A stretch of DNA of 64,000 nucleotides from Polynucleobacter arcticus (GTDB lineage: Bacteria > Pseudomonadota > Gammaproteobacteria > Burkholderiales > Burkholderiaceae): the NCBI RefSeq assembly GCF_013307205.1, contig NZ_CP028940.1, positions 913,702-977,701 of the forward strand, read 5' to 3'. Each line of letters opens with the position of its first letter. The first letter of the stretch is position 1. Below are positions 1-9,901 of the stretch, in pieces. A program made the position numbers and the translations under genes. The notes under the pieces are model-generated. The model saw only the letters and a program-made list of their open reading frames with translations, did no database searches and was not told the DNA's origin.

Positions 1-1
1 G

Positions 2-820
2 ATCATCGAAGCGGTAGCCGCTAGCCATATTCCTGGTTCTGGTTTTGCCTACTTTGCCGTGATGGCTAGTGTTTTTGTAACGGCCTTGTATTCCTTCCGT
101 TTGTATTTCTATGTGTTCCACGGTAAAGCCCGTTGGGGTCATGCAGATGCTCATGCGCATGATCACCATCATGATCACGCAGAGCAGGGTGATGATCATG
201 CGCATCATGGTTTAGCTCCTGGGCAAAAACCACATGAGTCTCCATTTGTTGTGACTTTGCCTTTGATTCTGCTGGCAATTCCATCGGTGATCATTGGTTA
301 CTATACGATTACACCGTTGTTGTTTGGCACCTACTTTGGCGATTCTATTTTTATTGATTTAGCTCGCCATCCAGTAATGAAAGAGCTAGAGGATGAATTC
401 CATGGTCCTATTGCCATGGCGATGCATTCCTTGACATCACCTGTATTGCTGTTGGTAGTTCTGGGTGTCTTAACTGCTGCAATTGGCTACCTCTGGGCGC
501 CGAAGTTGCCCGGAGTTGTTGCGCAGGCCTTTGCGCCTATCAAAAAGTTGCTTGATAACAAATACTATCTCGATGATTTAAACCAAGTGGTATTCGGCAA
601 AGGCTTGTTGTGGATCGGCGGAGTCTTGTGGCATCGCGGTGATCAACAGGCTATTGACGGTTTCTTGGTTAACGGAAGTGCGCGTGCGGTAGGGCGTTTC
701 TCCGCAGTTATTCGCCATTTGCAATCCGGCTATCTTTATCACTATGCATTTGCGATGATCGCAGGCTTAGCGTTGTTGTTAGCTTGGGTTTTGTACGCTT
801 ACCTGCCTTTTGTTCGCTAG
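2..820 (+). CDS. nuoL: NADH-quinone oxidoreductase subunit L, 3' part only
   Basis: The reading frame is open from the first bases of the window, so the start lies upstream; about 272 C-terminal residues are present. NuoL is the distal antiporter-like, proton-pumping membrane subunit of complex I. Hydrophobic helices are visible, ending in a C-terminal segment (YHYAFAMIAGLALLLAWVLY) typical of NuoL. A striking His/Asp-rich stretch lies between roughly bases 140 and 215 in a loop between membrane helices. nuoM begins 24 bases downstream and nuoN follows, the usual nuoL-M-N order at the end of a nuo operon. The identification rests on this order and on the C-terminal sequence; confidence is high. 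Confidence 0.95.
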   Translation: MIEAVAASHIPGSGFAYFAVMASVFVTALYSFRLYFYVFHGKARWGHADAHAHDHHHDHAEQGDDHAHHGLAPGQKPHESPFVVTLPLILLAIPSVIIGYYTITPLLFGTYFGDSIFIDLARHPVMKELEDEFHGPIAMAMHSLTSPVLLLVVLGVLTAAIGYLWAPKLPGVVAQAFAPIKKLLDNKYYLDDLNQVVFGKGLLWIGGVLWHRGDQQAIDGFLVNGSARAVGRFSAVIRHLQSGYLYHYAFAMIAGLALLLAWVLYAYLPFVR

Positions 821-844
821 GCCTTTGTTACTTAAGTAGCCATT

Positions 845-2311
845 ATGATTCTTTCCTTCTCCATCTGGATTCCCATTCTCTTTGGACTCATTATTTTGTT
901 TTATGGGTCTGAAAAGCCTACCGCTGGTGTCCGCTGGTTGGCTCTCGTGGGCTCGGTACTTGGCTTCATTGCCACCTTGCCATTGGTAATTGAGTTTGAT
1001 ATTGCCAATCCTGGTATGCAGTTTGTAGAGAAGATGAGCTGGATTCCTCGTTACGATATCAACTACCACTTAGGTGTCGATGGCATCTCGGTTTGGTTCA
1101 TCGTCTTGACAGCATTCATTAATGTTTTGGTGGTGGTTGCAGCTTGGGAAGTCATTGATAAGAAGGTCTCCCAGTACATGGCGTCTTTTCTAATCCTTTC
1201 TGGATTAATGATCGGCGTATTTGCAGCTCTAGATGCTTTGCTGTTTTATGTGTTCTTTGAAGCGACCCTGATTCCTATGTACATCATCATCGGTGTATGG
1301 GGTGGTCATAACCGGATTTATGCTGCATTCAAGTTCTTTTTGTATACCTTGCTCGGTTCCTTATTAACCTTGATTGCCATGCTGTACCTGTACAACGTGA
1401 CAAATACCTTCGACATTTTGGCTTGGCACAACGCACGCCTAGACATCGTTGAGCAAGTTCTATTGTTCTTTGCCTTCTTTATGGCATTTGCTGTCAAGGT
1501 GCCCATGTGGCCTTTACATACTTGGTTGCCAGACGTTCACGTTGAAGCGCCAACGGGTGGATCGATAGTTCTTGCTGCCATCATGTTGAAGTTGGGTGCT
1601 TATGGTTTCTTACGCTTTTCATTGCCTATAGCTCCTGATGCAAGTCAGTTTCTAGGCCCATTTATTATTTTCCTGTCCTTGGTTGCCGTGATTTATGTTG
1701 GCGCAGTTGCTTTGGTTCAGAAAGATATGAAGAAGCTGGTAGCCTATTCATCTGTTGCGCATATGGGTTTTGTCACCCTAGGCTTCTTCCTCTTTAGCCC
1801 ATTGGGTATTGAGGGCGGTATTGTGCAGATGATTTCTCATGGCTTTGTAGCTGGCGCTATGTTCTTGTCAATTGGTGTGCTGTATGACCGCATGCATACT
1901 CGTCAAATCGCAGACTACGGCGGTGTTGTTCACCGTATGCCTGCCTTTACTGCTTTTGCCGTCTTGATGGCGATGGCCAACTGTGGCCTGCCTGCTACCT
2001 CCGGTTTTGTGGGTGAGTTCATGGTTATTTTGGCTGCTGTCGATTATGACTTTGTGATTGGTATCTTAGCGGCCACCGCTTTGATTTTGAGTGCTGCTTA
2101 CTCCTTATGGATGGTCAAGCGTGTGTTCTTTGGCGCTATCACTAATGCGCATGTTGAAGAGTTAAAAGACCTCAATGCACGTGAGTATTTCATGATGGCG
2201 GTTCTGTCCATCTGCGTAATCGGTATGGGTGTTTATCCAAAACCTGTTACCGACATCATTCATCCTGCCGTGATTAATCTGTTGCAGCATGTTGCTGTCA
2301 GCAAACTCTGA
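845..2311 (+). CDS. nuoM: NADH-quinone oxidoreductase subunit M
   Basis: A 488-residue polytopic membrane protein, the normal NuoM length. It is one of the three antiporter-like proton-translocating subunits of complex I in the inner membrane. The key glutamate of the FFEATLIPMY motif is at residue 139, corresponding to E. coli Glu144, and the helix with KVPMWPLHTWLPDVHVEAP carries the conserved lysine near residue 218. It starts at an ATG 24 bases after nuoL and ends 10 bases before nuoN, so it is co-transcribed with them. No strong Shine-Dalgarno sequence is visible, which suggests translation is helped by the upstream gene. Confidence 0.97.
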   Translation: MILSFSIWIPILFGLIILFYGSEKPTAGVRWLALVGSVLGFIATLPLVIEFDIANPGMQFVEKMSWIPRYDINYHLGVDGISVWFIVLTAFINVLVVVAAWEVIDKKVSQYMASFLILSGLMIGVFAALDALLFYVFFEATLIPMYIIIGVWGGHNRIYAAFKFFLYTLLGSLLTLIAMLYLYNVTNTFDILAWHNARLDIVEQVLLFFAFFMAFAVKVPMWPLHTWLPDVHVEAPTGGSIVLAAIMLKLGAYGFLRFSLPIAPDASQFLGPFIIFLSLVAVIYVGAVALVQKDMKKLVAYSSVAHMGFVTLGFFLFSPLGIEGGIVQMISHGFVAGAMFLSIGVLYDRMHTRQIADYGGVVHRMPAFTAFAVLMAMANCGLPATSGFVGEFMVILAAVDYDFVIGILAATALILSAAYSLWMVKRVFFGAITNAHVEELKDLNAREYFMMAVLSICVIGMGVYPKPVTDIIHPAVINLLQHVAVSKL

Positions 2312-2321
2312 GTAAAAGCTA

Positions 2322-3827
2322 ATGCAAGCATTTGACCTATACGCCATCCTGCCAGAACTCGTTTTACTCGTAGTCGCCTGCCTATTATTGGTGGCTAGCG
2401 TCTATGTTCCTGAGCGTCAGCCTGCCACCCCTGGGGTAGAGCAGGATATTTTCCATACACCGCGTGGCGTTGGCTTTGTTTACTTCTTCACTATCATTTT
2501 GTTGGTTTATTTGATCCTGGCATTTGTTGCTCGCATGGATGATGTTTCTGTTGTCGCCATGAATGGTTTATTTCAGTCTGATCCGCTCTCCAATCTATTA
2601 AAGGCGTGCTCCTGCGGCGCAGTTTTGATTAGCCTTATTTACTCTAAGCAGTACTTGATGGATCGTGCGATTTTCCGCCCAGACTTTATTGTTTTGGCTT
2701 TGCTAGCCCTGTTGGGTCAATTTGTATTGATTTCTGGCGCCAACCTCTTAACGCTGTATTTGGGTCTTGAGCTAATGGCTTTGCCAACTTACGCTTTGGT
2801 AGCCATGCGTCACAATAACGAGAAGAGTGTTGAGGCAGCGATTAAGTACTTCATTCTTGGTGCTTTGGCATCTGGCTTCTTGCTTTATGGCATGTCTATG
2901 TTGTATGGCGTTACTGGATCGCTTGATCTCATCGAAATCTTTAGAACCGTCGCTGACCCGCGAGTGAATCATTTAGTCATGGCATTTGGTCTGGTATTTA
3001 TTGTTTCTGGCTTAGCGTTTAAGCTGGGCGTTGTGCCATTTCATATGTGGGTTCCTGATGTATATCAAGGTGCACCAACAGCGGTTACTTTAATGATCGC
3101 TGCGGCGCCGAAACTAGCGGCCTTTGCTTTGTTATTCCGCCTATTAGTGAATACTCTGTTGCCACTGATGGGCGATTGGCAGCCGATGCTGTTGATTCTT
3201 GCTGTGCTGTCTTTGGTGATCGGAAATATCACTGCTATTGCGCAAACCAATATCAAGCGTATGTTGGCATACTCAGCTATCGCACAAATGGGCTTTGTGT
3301 TGCTGGGCATGTTATCGGTATTCGACGACCACGCTTATAGCGCATCTACTTTTTACGTTATTACCTATGTCTTGACGACCTTGGGTAGCTTTGGACTTTT
3401 AATGATGCTATCTCGCAAAGGACATGACTGCGAAACGATTGACGATCTCAAAGGCTTAAATAAGCGTCATCCTTGGTTTGCTTTTATTGGTCTTGTAATG
3501 ATGTTCTCTTTAGCGGGTATTCCGCCAACAGTAGGTTTTGCTGCAAAACTTGGCATACTTGAAGCCTTGGTAGATGGTGAGCATACTTTCTTGGCTGTAG
3601 TTGCAGTCATTGCCTCGTTAATTGGCGCCTTCTATTATTTGAGGGTTGTTAAGGTCATGTACTTTGATGAGCCAAAGGCAGAGCATGCCGCAGAGATTTC
3701 TGGATCTGGTTTTGCTCGCGGCTTGCTGAGTCTGAATGCTATTTTGGTGCTCGCATTGGGAATCTTCCCTGCGGGTCTAATGGCCGTTTGTCTAGATGCC
3801 ATGCGACGTACTTTGTTAGGCTCCTAA
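2322..3827 (+). CDS. nuoN: NADH-quinone oxidoreductase subunit N
   Basis: A 501-residue polytopic membrane protein of the NuoN/ND2 family, the third antiporter-like proton pump of complex I. The conserved core includes a [16 protein letters not shown] segment with the family glutamate, the [20 protein letters not shown] loop, and [16 protein letters not shown]. It begins 10 bases after nuoM. It is the last nuo gene: a short hairpin followed by a T-rich tract lies 25 bases after its stop codon, and the next gene is an unrelated Nudix hydrolase. Length and gene order agree with the family; confidence is very high. Confidence 0.97.
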   Translation: MQAFDLYAILPELVLLVVACLLLVASVYVPERQPATPGVEQDIFHTPRGVGFVYFFTIILLVYLILAFVARMDDVSVVAMNGLFQSDPLSNLLKACSCGAVLISLIYSKQYLMDRAIFRPDFIVLALLALLGQFVLISGANLLTLYLGLELMALPTYALVAMRHNNEKSVEAAIKYFILGALASGFLLYGMSMLYGVTGSLDLIEIFRTVADPRVNHLVMAFGLVFIVSGLAFKLGVVPFHMWVPDVYQGAPTAVTLMIAAAPKLAAFALLFRLLVNTLLPLMGDWQPMLLILAVLSLVIGNITAIAQTNIKRMLAYSAIAQMGFVLLGMLSVFDDHAYSASTFYVITYVLTTLGSFGLLMMLSRKGHDCETIDDLKGLNKRHPWFAFIGLVMMFSLAGIPPTVGFAAKLGILEALVDGEHTFLAVVAVIASLIGAFYYLRVVKVMYFDEPKAEHAAEISGSGFARGLLSLNAILVLALGIFPAGLMAVCLDAMRRTLLGS

Positions 3828-3851
3828 GTGGGTATGCAGTTGATGACGATG

Positions 3852-3877
3852 GGCTCCGAATAGGGGCCTTTCTTTTT
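3852..3877 (+). terminator. Putative intrinsic terminator of the nuo operon
   Basis: GGCTCC at 3852-3857 pairs with GGGGCC at 3863-3868 (one U-G pair) around a 5-base loop, followed directly by TTTCTTTTT. The short GC-rich stem plus T tract just after nuoN fits a rho-independent terminator. Confidence 0.6.
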
Positions 3878-3928
3878 GGTGTCATCCTAGTTTTGTAAGA
3901 TGGTTATTCAATATACGAAAGAGGCATG

Positions 3929-4531
3929 ATGACTGAAAAATCGTTTCAAGACCTTCCGATTGGCGATGTGCATTTAAGGGAAGAGCGCTTATCTGGTGAA
4001 GATATCTATGGTGGCATTTTTCTGAATATGAAGCGAGATCAAGTGAGCCTGCCCGATGGAAATCAAGCTGTACGTGAATACCTTACTCATCCTGGTGCAG
4101 TAGCTATTCTCGCAATCTTGGATGACGGTAGAGTGCTTATGGAACGTCAGTATCGCTATCCAATTGCAAAAGCTTGTATTGAGATCCCAGCCGGAAAGCT
4201 AGACCCTAAAGAAGGTCACCTCGTATGCGCACAGCGAGAACTGGCAGAGGAGACCGGTTACACGGCGACTAAATGGAGCTTCATTCGTCGCATTCATCCG
4301 GTAATTTCCTACTCGACTGAATTTATTGATATCTACTTGGCTGAAGGCTTGGTTTCGGGTAAAAGCCACTTAGATGAAGAAGAGTTTTTGGATGTATTCG
4401 CCTCACCGCTTGAGCAGCTGCTGGAGTGGGTTGAGCAGGGTGAGATTACGGATGTGAAGACCACAATAGCAACTTACTGGCTAGATCGTTACCGACGCGG
4501 TCTAGTAAGTCCTAAGCTCATCCAAGGATGA
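3929..4531 (+). CDS. Nudix hydrolase, ADP-ribose pyrophosphatase-like
   Basis: A cytosolic protein of about 200 residues. The complete Nudix box (G-x5-E-x7-RE-x2-EE-x-G) is present near residues 89-111: it begins GKLDPKE and ends RELAEETGY. This motif binds Mg2+ and hydrolyses nucleoside diphosphates linked to another group. The length and the EIPAGKLDP/RELAEETGY pattern resemble the NudF (ADP-ribose/ADP-sugar pyrophosphatase) branch, but the substrate cannot be proven from sequence. Two ATGs are adjacent (3926 and 3929); an AAAGAGG at 3918-3924 is better spaced for the second, so I chose 3929. It stands alone between nuoN and the DUF1178 gene. Confidence 0.88.
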   Translation: MTEKSFQDLPIGDVHLREERLSGEDIYGGIFLNMKRDQVSLPDGNQAVREYLTHPGAVAILAILDDGRVLMERQYRYPIAKACIEIPAGKLDPKEGHLVCAQRELAEETGYTATKWSFIRRIHPVISYSTEFIDIYLAEGLVSGKSHLDEEEFLDVFASPLEQLLEWVEQGEITDVKTTIATYWLDRYRRGLVSPKLIQG

Positions 4532-4592
4532 TTTAAGAATCCTATTAAAATAGGGCTATTGAATTTTGTACTTTTGCCCCGATATAGGTCTT

Positions 4593-5132
4593 ATGAAAGT
4601 TTACAACCTTGCTTGCCCACTAGATCATCGCTTTGAGGGATGGTTTGCCTCTGAAGAGGATTGCCTTGCTCAGCAAGACAAGGGAATGCTCGCATGCCCC
4701 GTTTGTGAAAGTACTGACATTACTCGCATGCCATCTGCGCCGCATATTGGCAGATCTAGCTCTAGCAAAGAGGCCTCTAGTTCAACTGAGCTTACCACCA
4801 TCAATCCTGCTGTATCTGATAATAACGGTGTCAGTGACACTATGAACGGCACCATTAGCGGAGATGTTGTTGCTCTCACCGGTAGCGATCATTCTCAATT
4901 GGAGGCTCAAGTACAGGCAGCTTTCTTAAAGGGTATGCGTGAGTTAATGGGGCGATCCGAGGATGTTGGCAACTCTTTTGCTGAAGAGGCTCGCAAAATT
5001 CACTACAAGGAATCTCCTGAACGGAGTATTCGTGGGCAAACCACTCTAGATGAAGCCGAAGCTTTGCGCGAAGAGGGGATTGAAGTGATGGCGATGCCCA
5101 TGATGCCTGCCTTCAAAAATACCTTGCAATAG
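4593..5132 (+). CDS. DUF1178 family protein
   Basis: A 179-residue protein beginning MKVYNLACPLDHRFEGWF, the signature N-terminus of DUF1178. Cysteines near the N-terminus (ACPLDH, then LACPVC) form a zinc-ribbon-like pair, followed by a Ser/Thr-rich low-complexity linker and a C-terminal helical part ending with MPMMPAF. The family has no established function. An upstream in-frame TTG at 4566 is possible but would add nine residues not expected in the family, so I prefer the ATG at 4593. It is convergent with mmsA, and a bidirectional hairpin lies between them. Confidence 0.88.
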   Translation: MKVYNLACPLDHRFEGWFASEEDCLAQQDKGMLACPVCESTDITRMPSAPHIGRSSSSKEASSSTELTTINPAVSDNNGVSDTMNGTISGDVVALTGSDHSQLEAQVQAAFLKGMRELMGRSEDVGNSFAEEARKIHYKESPERSIRGQTTLDEAEALREEGIEVMAMPMMPAFKNTLQ

Positions 5133-5186
5133 TTAACACTCCAGAATTGAAGCCACTTTAGCCTTCACCTCCATCTGACCAGAGTA

Positions 5187-5217
5187 AAAAAATAGCGACC
5201 CACAGGCCGCTATTTTT
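5187..5217. terminator. Bidirectional intrinsic terminator
   Basis: The arms AAATAGCG (5190-5197) and CGCTATTT (5208-5215) pair perfectly around a 10-base loop. An A tract precedes the hairpin and a T tract follows it, so it can terminate both the DUF1178 gene and the convergent mmsA. Confidence 0.8.
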
Positions 5218-5246
5218 ATTTGCAGATCTTCTCTGCTGCATACTGA

Positions 5247-6767
5247 TTACTTCGAAGTCGGCATCACAAATTCTGCACCTTTGGCAATGCTTTCTGGCCA
5301 ACGCTGCATGACACTCTTTTGCCTAGTGTAGAAGCGAACACCTTCTTTGCCATAGGCATGCATATCTCCAAAGAGGGACTTCTTCCAGCCACCAAAGCCA
5401 TGCCAAGCCATAGGTACGGGGATAGGTACATTAATGCCAACCATGCCAACCTGAACACGACGTGCAAACTCGCGGGCAATGTTGCCATCACTCGTAAAGC
5501 AGGCAACACCATTGCCGTATTCACAGGAGTTCACTAAATTTAATGCCTCTGTAAAATTCGCAACGCGCACACAAGCTAGTACTGGCCCAAAGATTTCCTC
5601 AAGATAGATCTTCATATCTGGCGTGACACCATCAAAGAGGGTGCCACCAATAAAGAAACCATTCTCATGCCCTGGTACTTTTAAACCACGACCATCCACT
5701 AGTAACTTTGCACCTGAAGCAACGCCACTCTCAATGTAGCCAGTGATACGCTCTAAAGCTGCTTTAGTAACAATCGGACCCATCTCAGCATCGAGCTCCA
5801 TGCCATTCTTTACCTTAAGCGTCTTAGTGCGCTCAATCAGTTTTGGCATGATTTTTTCAGCAACATCACCTACCAATACTGCAACTGAGATCGCCATGCA
5901 GCGTTCACCAGCAGAGCCGTAGGCTGCACCAATCAAGGCATCAATAGTTTTATCGATATCGGCATCGGGCATGACCACCATGTGGTTCTTTGCACCACCC
6001 AAGGCTTGGGAACGTTTACCAAAGTGAGCACAGCGCTCATAGAGGTAGTTCGCAATTGGTGTTGAACCCACAAAACTGACTGCTTTCACATCTGGGTTTT
6101 CGATCAAGGCATCTACCGCCTCTTTATCACCTTGAACAACGTTAAATACGCCGTCTGGTAAACCAGCTTCTTTCAGAAGCTTGGCCATCAACAATGAGGC
6201 AGATGGATCTGTTGGGCTAGGTTTGAGAATGAAAGTATTACCGCAGGCAATTGCTACCGGGAACATCCACATCGGAACCATGACCGGGAAGTTAAAAGGC
6301 GTTATGCCAGCGACCACACCTAAGGGCTGTCGCATAACCCAGTTATCGATATCAGTGGAAACCTGCTCGGTGTAGTCACCTTTTAAGAGCTCGGGTATTC
6401 CAGTTGCAAACTCCACAATATCGATACCGCGGGTCACTTCGCCTTGGGCATCGGTAAACACCTTGCCGTGCTCAGCGGTAATGATTGCAGCCAATTCATC
6501 CTTGTGGGCATTCAATAGTTCAAGATACTTGAACATGATGCGCGCACGGCGAAGTGGGGAGGTCTGACCCCAAGTCTGAAAGGCAGCTTGAGCAACAGCA
6601 ACAACATCATCAACTTCTTTACGGCTAGCTAAAGCTACTCGTCTAGCAACCGCTCCTGTTGAAGGGTTGAATACGTCAGAAAAGCGGCCATCCTTAGGAT
6701 TGACTAGCTTACCGCCAACAAAGTGGCCAATATCTTCTTTTGATTCAAAGGCTTGTGGTGCGCTCAT
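5247..6767 (-). CDS. mmsA: Methylmalonate-semialdehyde dehydrogenase (CoA-acylating)
   Basis: A 506-residue aldehyde dehydrogenase-fold enzyme of the MmsA family. It oxidises (methyl)malonate semialdehyde to propionyl-CoA or acetyl-CoA with NAD+ and CoA, in valine, thymine and inositol catabolism. The catalytic cysteine is C290 in [11 protein letters not shown]. The NAD-site segments [17 protein letters not shown] and [12 protein letters not shown] and the C-terminal [19 protein letters not shown] are typical of MmsA and differ from ordinary ALDHs. It is divergent from the Old Yellow Enzyme gene, sharing a 151-base intergenic region. No other valine-degradation genes are in the window, although prpE (propionyl-CoA synthesis) lies 14 kb away. 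Confidence 0.93.
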   Translation of the reverse strand: MSAPQAFESKEDIGHFVGGKLVNPKDGRFSDVFNPSTGAVARRVALASRKEVDDVVAVAQAAFQTWGQTSPLRRARIMFKYLELLNAHKDELAAIITAEHGKVFTDAQGEVTRGIDIVEFATGIPELLKGDYTEQVSTDIDNWVMRQPLGVVAGITPFNFPVMVPMWMFPVAIACGNTFILKPSPTDPSASLLMAKLLKEAGLPDGVFNVVQGDKEAVDALIENPDVKAVSFVGSTPIANYLYERCAHFGKRSQALGGAKNHMVVMPDADIDKTIDALIGAAYGSAGERCMAISVAVLVGDVAEKIMPKLIERTKTLKVKNGMELDAEMGPIVTKAALERITGYIESGVASGAKLLVDGRGLKVPGHENGFFIGGTLFDGVTPDMKIYLEEIFGPVLACVRVANFTEALNLVNSCEYGNGVACFTSDGNIAREFARRVQVGMVGINVPIPVPMAWHGFGGWKKSLFGDMHAYGKEGVRFYTRQKSVMQRWPESIAKGAEFVMPTSK

Positions 6768-6918
6768 AGTATTTTACTTTATGTTTTTTTGACGGATTTT
6801 AGGTTTAATAAAAGTGGCTTTAACTATATTCTATAAAACTGCTAGCCTCGTTTATCCTACGGGTTCTATTTTATCCCTTTCACCACTGACACGTTTTTTT
6901 AGCACCCCTGGACCTTAT

Positions 6919-8040
6919 ATGAGCCTTCTGTTTTCTAGCTTCGAATTGAACTCGCCTAAGGGGGTATTAGAGCTCCCGAACCGCATCGTGGTGGCGCCAA
7001 TGTGCCAGTACTCGGCAATAAACGGCGAGGCCCAAGACTGGCATCTGATGCACTGGGGCAATCTGCTGAATAGTGGCGCAGGACTTTTCATTATTGAAGC
7101 TACGGGCGTTACGCCCGAAGGGCGTATTACCCCTGCTTGCCTGGGCTTGTGGGATGACCGAACGGAGTCAGCCCTCAAAGATAAGCTTAATAGAGCCCGT
7201 CAATTAGCCCCAGCTACGCCAGTATTTATCCAACTGGCCCATGCTGGTCGTAAAGCCTCCAGTTCCACTCCATGGGCTGGGGGTCAATTGCTCTCCAAAG
7301 AGCAGGGCGGCTGGGATATGGTTGCTCCATCAGCCATCCCACAGTTAAAAGATGAGCGTTTGCCACATGAACTCTCTCAAGCGGAGTTGACAGAGCTCAT
7401 TACCGCTTTTGTTATTGCAGCGCAGCGTGCAGAACGCGTCGGGGTTGATGGTATTGAGCTGCATGGGGCTCATGGCTATCTCTTGCATCAATTTCTGTCA
7501 CCCATCGCCAATCAGCGTACCGATGAATACGGCGGCTCCTATGAAAATCGCATTCGCTTTGTTCTGGAATTATTTAAAGCGGCGAGAGCAGCCTATCAAG
7601 GCGTATTGGGCATTCGTATTTCTGCTAGCGATTGGATCGAGGGTGGCTGGACTCCTGAAGAGACCGCCGACTTTGCCGCTCGCCTAAAACCACTGGGATG
7701 TAATTTTGTTCATATCTCTTCTGGTGGAATTTCTCCATTACAAAAGATTGCGATTGGGCCAAAATATCAAGTGCCGTTTGCCAAGATTGTGAAAGACCGG
7801 TCTGGTATCCCTACGATGACTGTCGGCCTTATTACAGAGCCAAAGCAGGCTGAGGAAATTTTGCAAGCAGGTGATGCAGATTTGATTGCTTTGGCGCGTG
7901 CATTTTTATACAAGCCAAGATGGGCTTGGGAGGCCGCTACAGCTTTAGGTGGCACTGTTCCGTCTAATGAGCGTTATTGGCGCTGTCTACCGCGTGAGGC
8001 TCAAGCCATTTTTGGTGATGTCAAAGTAGGGCAGCGATAA
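6919..8040 (+). CDS. NADH:flavin oxidoreductase, Old Yellow Enzyme (YqjM-like)
   Basis: A 373-residue TIM-barrel FMN enzyme of the thermophilic-like OYE class. The features match YqjM: PNRIVVAPMCQYSA near the N-terminus, IQLAHAGRKAS, the substrate-binding HGAHGYLLHQFLSP and NQRTDEYGGS, and DLIALARAFLYKPRWAW near the end. Such enzymes reduce activated C=C bonds with NAD(P)H; the physiological substrate here is unknown. The frame opens 35 codons further upstream (6814), but that extension has no family counterpart, so the ATG at 6919 is preferred. It is divergent from mmsA and a SprT-like gene follows. Confidence 0.9.
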   Translation: MSLLFSSFELNSPKGVLELPNRIVVAPMCQYSAINGEAQDWHLMHWGNLLNSGAGLFIIEATGVTPEGRITPACLGLWDDRTESALKDKLNRARQLAPATPVFIQLAHAGRKASSSTPWAGGQLLSKEQGGWDMVAPSAIPQLKDERLPHELSQAELTELITAFVIAAQRAERVGVDGIELHGAHGYLLHQFLSPIANQRTDEYGGSYENRIRFVLELFKAARAAYQGVLGIRISASDWIEGGWTPEETADFAARLKPLGCNFVHISSGGISPLQKIAIGPKYQVPFAKIVKDRSGIPTMTVGLITEPKQAEEILQAGDADLIALARAFLYKPRWAWEAATALGGTVPSNERYWRCLPREAQAIFGDVKVGQR

Positions 8041-8097
8041 TAAGAAGCTACCCAGTCTTGAATTGATCCACCGAACAAAACCCGAAATGACTTACCT

Positions 8098-8757
8098 ATG
8101 AAGCAACACTCTCTACGAGAATCTTGGCTGGAAGACGCCGTTAGATATTTAGAGCCAGTCTTTTCGAAGGCGGGGTATGCCATTCCGCCGGTAAGAGTCT
8201 CTTGTGGTTTTCCAGCCTCCAGTAGTCCAAGAACAACCTTGGGTCAATGCTGGCCACGTGAGCGCTCTGGCGGCGGTGTCAATGAGATCTTTATCTCTCC
8301 GAAGTTAGATGACCCTGTTCAGCTCCTAGACACGCTTGTACACGAACTTTGTCATGCTGTGGATGATTGCTTTAGCGGTCATGGTGAAGACTTTAAGGGA
8401 ATTGCACAAACTGTTGGTTTGGAGGGACCAGCCAGAATGGCCCATGCTACTGAAGAGCTCATGGTGCGCTTAATGATGATTAGTCAAGAGCTTGGCCCTT
8501 ATCCACACCAAGCAATTGTTTTTCCGCCACCCAGGCCCAGTAATGCTATCCGTAATAAGGCTAAGTGTGGGCAGTGTGGCTATGAAGTCACCTTACTCAA
8601 GAAGTGGGCCACTTATGGCGCCCCTATTTGTCCTAAAGACAATATTCGAATGCAAGAAGCTGTTCTAGAAACAATTGAAAATACGACTGATCACGATACG
8701 GAATCTGTTGCGGGCTCAAAGCCGAAGACGGATGAGATACGTCGTGCGATTAGTTAA
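8098..8757 (+). CDS. SprT-like zinc metalloprotease-domain protein
   Basis: A 219-residue protein with a zinc-protease motif HELCH at residues 82-86 followed by HGEDFKGIA, the SprT/SprT-like arrangement. C-terminal cysteines C157 and C160 (CGQCG) and C178 (ICPK) resemble the zinc-ribbon half of this family. Eukaryotic SprT-family proteins (Spartan) degrade DNA-protein crosslinks; most bacterial ones are uncharacterised, so the role is inference. It starts at an ATG 57 bases after the OYE gene and is followed after 44 bases by a dehydrogenase. There is no signal peptide, so it should be cytosolic. Confidence 0.8.
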   Translation: MKQHSLRESWLEDAVRYLEPVFSKAGYAIPPVRVSCGFPASSSPRTTLGQCWPRERSGGGVNEIFISPKLDDPVQLLDTLVHELCHAVDDCFSGHGEDFKGIAQTVGLEGPARMAHATEELMVRLMMISQELGPYPHQAIVFPPPRPSNAIRNKAKCGQCGYEVTLLKKWATYGAPICPKDNIRMQEAVLETIENTTDHDTESVAGSKPKTDEIRRAIS

Positions 8758-8801
8758 ATCGATATCCCATTAAGACCAACAAGACCATGAGACCTTAAAC
8801 A

Positions 8802-9887
8802 ATGAACACAAAGAAACCTGTTAAAAATCCGAAAATTGCAGTGATTGCTGGCGACGGTATTGGAAAAGAAGTGATGCCAGAGGGTGTGCGTGCGCTGCAG
8901 GTAGCCAATCAAAAATTTAATATTGGCATGCAGTTCGATCACTTTGACTTTGCTAGCTGTGACTATTATCTCGAGCATGGCAAGATGATGCCGGATGATT
9001 GGTTTGAAACTCTGATGCAGTATGACGCCATTTTCTTTGGCGCAGTAGGCATGCCGAATATCCTTCCTGACCATGTTTCATTGTGGGGTAGCTTGATTCA
9101 ATTCCGCCGCTCTTTTGATCAGTATGTGAACTTGCGGCCGGTCCGATTATTGCCGGGCGTCCCATGCCCTCTCGCCAATCGCAAGCCGGGTGATATTGAC
9201 TTCTTTGTAGTTCGTGAAAATACTGAGGGTGAGTACTCTAGCGTCGGTGGGAAAATGTTCCCCGATACAGATCGAGAATTTGTTGTTCAAGAATCCGTCT
9301 TTACACGTCATGGTGTCGATCGCATCCTCAAGTACGCCTATGAATTGGCTCAGAGTCGCCCGAAAAAACATTTAACTTCTGCCACTAAATCGAATGGCAT
9401 CGCAATCACTATGCCTTATTGGGATGAGCGAGTTGAGGCAATGTCAAAACAGTTTTCAGAGGTGAGAACGGATAAGTACCATATTGATATTTTGACGGCA
9501 CAATTTGTAATGAACCCTGATCGTTTTGATGTTGTTGTTGCAAGTAATTTGTTTGGCGATATTTTGTCTGACTTGGGTCCAGCCTGTACTGGCACAATTG
9601 CTGTAGCTCCATCTGGCAGCATTAATCCAGAGGGTAAGTTCCCATCACTATTTGAGCCGGTTCATGGTTCTGCGCCCGATATCTTTGGCAAGATGATTGC
9701 TAATCCGATTGGTCAAATTTGGAGTGGGTCGATGATGCTAGATCACTTGGGTTACCCAGAAGCCGGATTAGCTATTTTTAATGCAATCGAGAAGGTCTTG
9801 GTTGCGGGTGGGGCACCTCTCACGCCAGATTTAGGCGGCACCGGAAAAACGGATGACTTGGGTAAGGCTATTGCTGCAGCAATTTGA
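8802..9887 (+). CDS. Tartrate dehydrogenase / D-malate dehydrogenase (decarboxylating)
   Basis: A 361-residue member of the isocitrate/isopropylmalate dehydrogenase family. It begins with the nucleotide-binding strand KIAVIAGDGIGKEVMPEG, has the substrate-binding region SLIQFRRSFDQYVNLRPVRL, the RENTEGEYSSVGG motif specific to TtuC/DmlA-type enzymes rather than LeuB, and the metal-binding ASNLFGDILSDL. These enzymes oxidise tartrate or D-malate with NAD+ and a divalent metal, in some cases decarboxylating to pyruvate. Which substrate is used cannot be decided from sequence. It ends 14 bases before the TPR gene, which may be co-transcribed. Confidence 0.88.
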   Translation: MNTKKPVKNPKIAVIAGDGIGKEVMPEGVRALQVANQKFNIGMQFDHFDFASCDYYLEHGKMMPDDWFETLMQYDAIFFGAVGMPNILPDHVSLWGSLIQFRRSFDQYVNLRPVRLLPGVPCPLANRKPGDIDFFVVRENTEGEYSSVGGKMFPDTDREFVVQESVFTRHGVDRILKYAYELAQSRPKKHLTSATKSNGIAITMPYWDERVEAMSKQFSEVRTDKYHIDILTAQFVMNPDRFDVVVASNLFGDILSDLGPACTGTIAVAPSGSINPEGKFPSLFEPVHGSAPDIFGKMIANPIGQIWSGSMMLDHLGYPEAGLAIFNAIEKVLVAGGAPLTPDLGGTGKTDDLGKAIAAAI

Positions 9888-9901
9888 TGAATAGTTAGTT
9901 T

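Noticed and set aside
779..1069. 96-residue minus-strand frame at the nuoL-nuoM junction
   Set aside because: Antisense to conserved complex I genes; no family features.
4538..4551. CCTATT/AATAGG inverted repeat before the DUF1178 gene
   Set aside because: The stem is short and AT-rich with no T tract; it is not convincing as a terminator or operator.
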